From Candidatus Equinaster intestinalis (GTDB taxonomy: Bacteria > Bacillota_A > Clostridia > Oscillospirales > Acutalibacteraceae), in the NCBI GenBank assembly GCA_018065375.1, contig JAGHTJ010000132.1, positions 1 through 7,530 of the forward strand: 7,530 nucleotides of DNA. Reading direction: 5' to 3'. The position numbers and the translations under genes were made by a program. The notes under the pieces were generated by a model. It was given only the letters and a program-made list of their open reading frames with translations, was not told the origin of the DNA and ran no database searches. This document shows positions 5,479 to 7,530 of this stretch, piece after piece. How positions within the stretch are numbered: the first letter of the stretch is position 1; every line of letters begins with the position of its first letter.

Positions 5479-7425
5479 ATGAAAAAAATTCTCAGCATTT
5501 TTCTCTGCCTTGTGCTGCTTCTCGGCATTTGCGGTATCAGCACAGCCGCAGACGAGCAGAACAAAACACTCAGAATACTTTTTACCCACGATATTCACTC
5601 GTATTTTATACCTTCGGGTGATTTGGTTGACGGTAAATACCGCGAACACGGCGGCGCCGCAAGGCTTAAAACTTTGCTCGATAATAACTCGGGTGATAAT
5701 TCGGTGTATCTCGATGCGGGCGATTTTTCTATGGGAACACTGCTGCAGGCGGGCTTTTCAACCGATGCTTATGAGCTCCGTATTTTAGGCGAGCTCGGCT
5801 GTGATGTTACTACCCTCGGCAATCACGAGTTTGATTATGGTGACAGTGGTCTTGCGCTTATGCTCGCCAATGCCAAAAAATCGGGCGACAGACTGCCCGA
5901 GCTTGTGCAGAGCAATATGATAACCGACGGCGTTTTAACCGAGGAACAGCGCGAGCTTACCAATGCTTTTAATTGGTTCGGCGGCAAAAAGTATACCGTT
6001 TTAGAGAAAAACGGGTTGAAAATCGCGGTTTTCGGCCTTTTCGGCAGAGATTGCCTTGAGTGCTCTCCCACCGCAAAGGTTGAGTTTACCGATTATCTTG
6101 AGTCCGCCAAGACCGTTACCGCCGAGATTAAATCAAAGGAAAATCCCGATGTTATAATCTGCCTTTCCCATGCGGGAACGAATGGGGACGGCGCAACGGG
6201 TGAGGACATAGATTTAGCCAAAGCCGTTCCCGAAATAAATGTAATTATCAGCGGTCACACCCATACTACCTACCAAAAGCCCGTAACGGTTGGCGAAACT
6301 TTAATAGTATCAGCGGGCGAGTACCTTAACAACTTAGGTTTGCTCGATATAAATGTGGTAAGCGGTAAGGTCAGCCTTAAAAAATATGAGCTGTTGCCCT
6401 GCGATGAAACCGTTCCCGAAGATGAAGAAACAGCCCAAAAAATCGCTCAGTTTAAGAGAAACATAAATAAAACCTACTTAAAAGACGAAGGCGCCGATTT
6501 CGATAAGGTTATCTGTCATAGCGATTTTGATTTTATAACACTCAAGCAGATGGAGAAAAACCACGGCGAAAACCCGTTCGGTAATCTTATTGCCGATTCC
6601 TATATCTATGAGGCAAAGCGAAACGGCGTAAACGATATTGATGTTGCCATAGTAGGTCTCGGTACTATTCGCGGCTCGTTTTCGGCAGGCGATATAACTA
6701 CTGCCGATGCTTTCGAAATCTGTTCGCTGGGTGTAGGAGCGGATGGCTCCGCCGGTCACCCCATTATTGCCGCATATATTACGGGCAGTGAGTTAAAGCT
6801 TTTAGCCGAGCTCGATGCCTCTTTAGGCCCTATGATAAGCTATATAAAAATGAGTTACAGCGGGCTTAATATGACCTTTAACACCAAGCGGGTGCTGCTC
6901 GACCGCGTAACCGATGTTTATCTCGTTCGCGAAGACGGCTCCACCGAGCAGATAATAGACGATAAGCTTTATAAGGTTGCCTGCAATATGTATGCTGCCA
7001 ATATGCTCGGTATGTTAAACGGCCTTACCGCCGGAATTTTGCAGATAACCCCAAAATTTGCGGACGGCACACCGGTTGAAAATTTCTATGACTGCTCGCT
7101 TAAAACAAAGGACGGAAAAGAAATAAAAGAATGGGTGGCATTCAAAGATTATCTTTCCTCTTTTGAAAAGATTCGCGGCGTTCCGCATATTCCGCAAAAA
7201 TATGCCGCAGTTTCGGGCAGAAAGAATAAAATCACCGAATCGGGCTTTGTCGCAATAAAGGGCGCGGGCATTACAACAAAAATCGTAATCGCCGTTCCGC
7301 TCATAGCGCTTGCGGTTATAGTAATTCTTCTTGTAAACCGCAACCGCATTAAAATAAAGCGCCAAGCCAAAAAGCTTAAGCGTCTCGAAAAGAAAGCCGC
7401 AAAAGAACAAAATAAAAAAATATAA
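5479..7425 (+). CDS. Secreted, membrane-anchored 5'-nucleotidase-family metallophosphoesterase
   Basis: A 648-residue extracellular phosphoesterase of the UshA/YfkN type. An N-terminal signal peptide (MKK, hydrophobic 4-19, likely cleaved around residue 24 in STAADEQ) precedes a calcineurin-like domain (about 30-300). Its metal ligands are visible: Asp38-x-His40, Asp82 (AGDFS), Asn115-His116 (GNHEFD), His231 (LSHAG) and His260-x-His262 (SGHTHT). The 5'-nucleotidase C-terminal domain (about 340-570) begins with NPFGNLIADSYI and keeps Arg398, but the usual NGGGIR reads GLGTIR (393-398) and the PFGN-type segment reads SLGVGAD (416-422), so substrate recognition may differ. A membrane helix at about 600-619 and a strongly basic tail (RNRIKIKRQAKKLKR...) anchor it with the C-terminus inside; there is no LPXTG motif. 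AAGGAA (5468-5473) overlaps the permease stop and lies five bases before the ATG. As the last gene of the operon, it would plausibly release nucleosides or bases near the permease. Phosphoester hydrolysis is well supported; the true substrate is not known. Confidence 0.93.
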   Translation: MKKILSIFLCLVLLLGICGISTAADEQNKTLRILFTHDIHSYFIPSGDLVDGKYREHGGAARLKTLLDNNSGDNSVYLDAGDFSMGTLLQAGFSTDAYELRILGELGCDVTTLGNHEFDYGDSGLALMLANAKKSGDRLPELVQSNMITDGVLTEEQRELTNAFNWFGGKKYTVLEKNGLKIAVFGLFGRDCLECSPTAKVEFTDYLESAKTVTAEIKSKENPDVIICLSHAGTNGDGATGEDIDLAKAVPEINVIISGHTHTTYQKPVTVGETLIVSAGEYLNNLGLLDINVVSGKVSLKKYELLPCDETVPEDEETAQKIAQFKRNINKTYLKDEGADFDKVICHSDFDFITLKQMEKNHGENPFGNLIADSYIYEAKRNGVNDIDVAIVGLGTIRGSFSAGDITTADAFEICSLGVGADGSAGHPIIAAYITGSELKLLAELDASLGPMISYIKMSYSGLNMTFNTKRVLLDRVTDVYLVREDGSTEQIIDDKLYKVACNMYAANMLGMLNGLTAGILQITPKFADGTPVENFYDCSLKTKDGKEIKEWVAFKDYLSSFEKIRGVPHIPQKYAAVSGRKNKITESGFVAIKGAGITTKIVIAVPLIALAVIVILLVNRNRIKIKRQAKKLKRLEKKAAKEQNKKI

Positions 7426-7438
7426 GAGCCATTCGCCG

Positions 7439-7478
7439 CGTATTCTTAAGGACAGTATTCCTTAAAATACGAATTTTC
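7439..7478 (+). terminator. Candidate terminator of the operon (AT-rich hairpin)
   Basis: Thirteen base pairs form an imperfect hairpin: CGTATT (7439-7444) with AATACG (7466-7471), a bulged C7445, then TTAAGGA (7446-7452) with TCCTTAA (7459-7465) around the loop CAGTAT. Only a weak T tract (TTTT, 7475-7478) follows, and the stem has few G-C pairs. It may be a weak terminator or mRNA 3'-end stabiliser after the stop at 7425. Confidence 0.45.
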
Positions 7479-7497
7479 AGCGCATAATTTTGTCAAA

Positions 7498-7530
7498 ACA
7501 CACCGATAGGCGCCAGCCTTATCGGTGTGT
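7498..7530. terminator. Strong hairpin at the window edge, probable intrinsic terminator cut by the window end
   Basis: ACACACCGATA (7498-7508) pairs with TATCGGTGTGT (7520-7530), and GG (7509-7510) pairs with CC (7517-7518) after one bulged T (7519), around the loop CGCCAG. The left arm is preceded by AAA, which suggests a matching T run just past base 7530. With no sequence beyond, direction and tract cannot be confirmed. It could serve this operon, a convergent neighbour, or both. Confidence 0.55.

Noticed and set aside
5479..5550. Lipoprotein signal with lipobox at Cys18 of the phosphoesterase
   Set aside because: The residue before the Cys is Ile (LLGIC), not Gly, Ala or Ser, and an A-x-A type cleavage site follows at STAA, so ordinary signal peptidase I cleavage fits better.
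7015..7410. Minus-strand frame of 131 codons opposite the end of the phosphoesterase
   Set aside because: It shadows conserved coding sequence and the basic tail, and is Phe/Cys-rich as expected of an antisense frame.

Overview
The window looks like chromosomal DNA of a low-to-moderate GC Gram-positive bacterium, most likely a gut-type member of the Clostridia (Oscillospiraceae/Ruminococcaceae-like). The main reason is the first gene, an IspH reductase continuous in frame with a four-domain S1 RNA-binding protein, a gene fusion characteristic of Clostridia. Strong Shine-Dalgarno sites, sigma-A-type promoters and compact intrinsic terminators agree with this. I see no mobile element, CRISPR array, tRNA or rRNA.

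Layout: (1) 1-1721, plus strand, the C-terminal part of an IspH-S1 fusion whose 5' end lies outside the window, closed by a clean terminator at 1731-1762. (2) 1842-2402, plus strand, a single gene with its own promoter for a six-helix membrane protein of unknown function. (3) 2456-3136, minus strand, an MBL-fold metallohydrolase that converges on gene 2 and shares a bidirectional terminator with it. (4) 3175-3243, a compact divergent promoter region. (5) 3276-7425, plus strand, a tight three-gene operon: a YcxB-like membrane protein, an NCS2/NAT-type nucleobase permease with an unusual soluble C-terminal extension, and a secreted, membrane-anchored 5'-nucleotidase-family phosphoesterase. (6) 7426-7530, non-coding, with two hairpins, the second running to the window edge.

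How the genes may work together: the last three genes suggest a nucleotide scavenging unit. A surface phosphoesterase would dephosphorylate extracellular nucleotides and a permease would import a base or related compound. Both proteins depart from their families at positions expected to touch substrate, so the real substrate may not be a standard purine or pyrimidine. The window is mostly ordinary housekeeping and accessory sequence. The points most worth a second look are the permease's GHKL/RsbW-like tail and altered binding site, the divergent nucleotidase C-terminal domain, and a strong Shine-Dalgarno plus ATG exactly at the IspH-S1 junction that could yield a free S1 protein.
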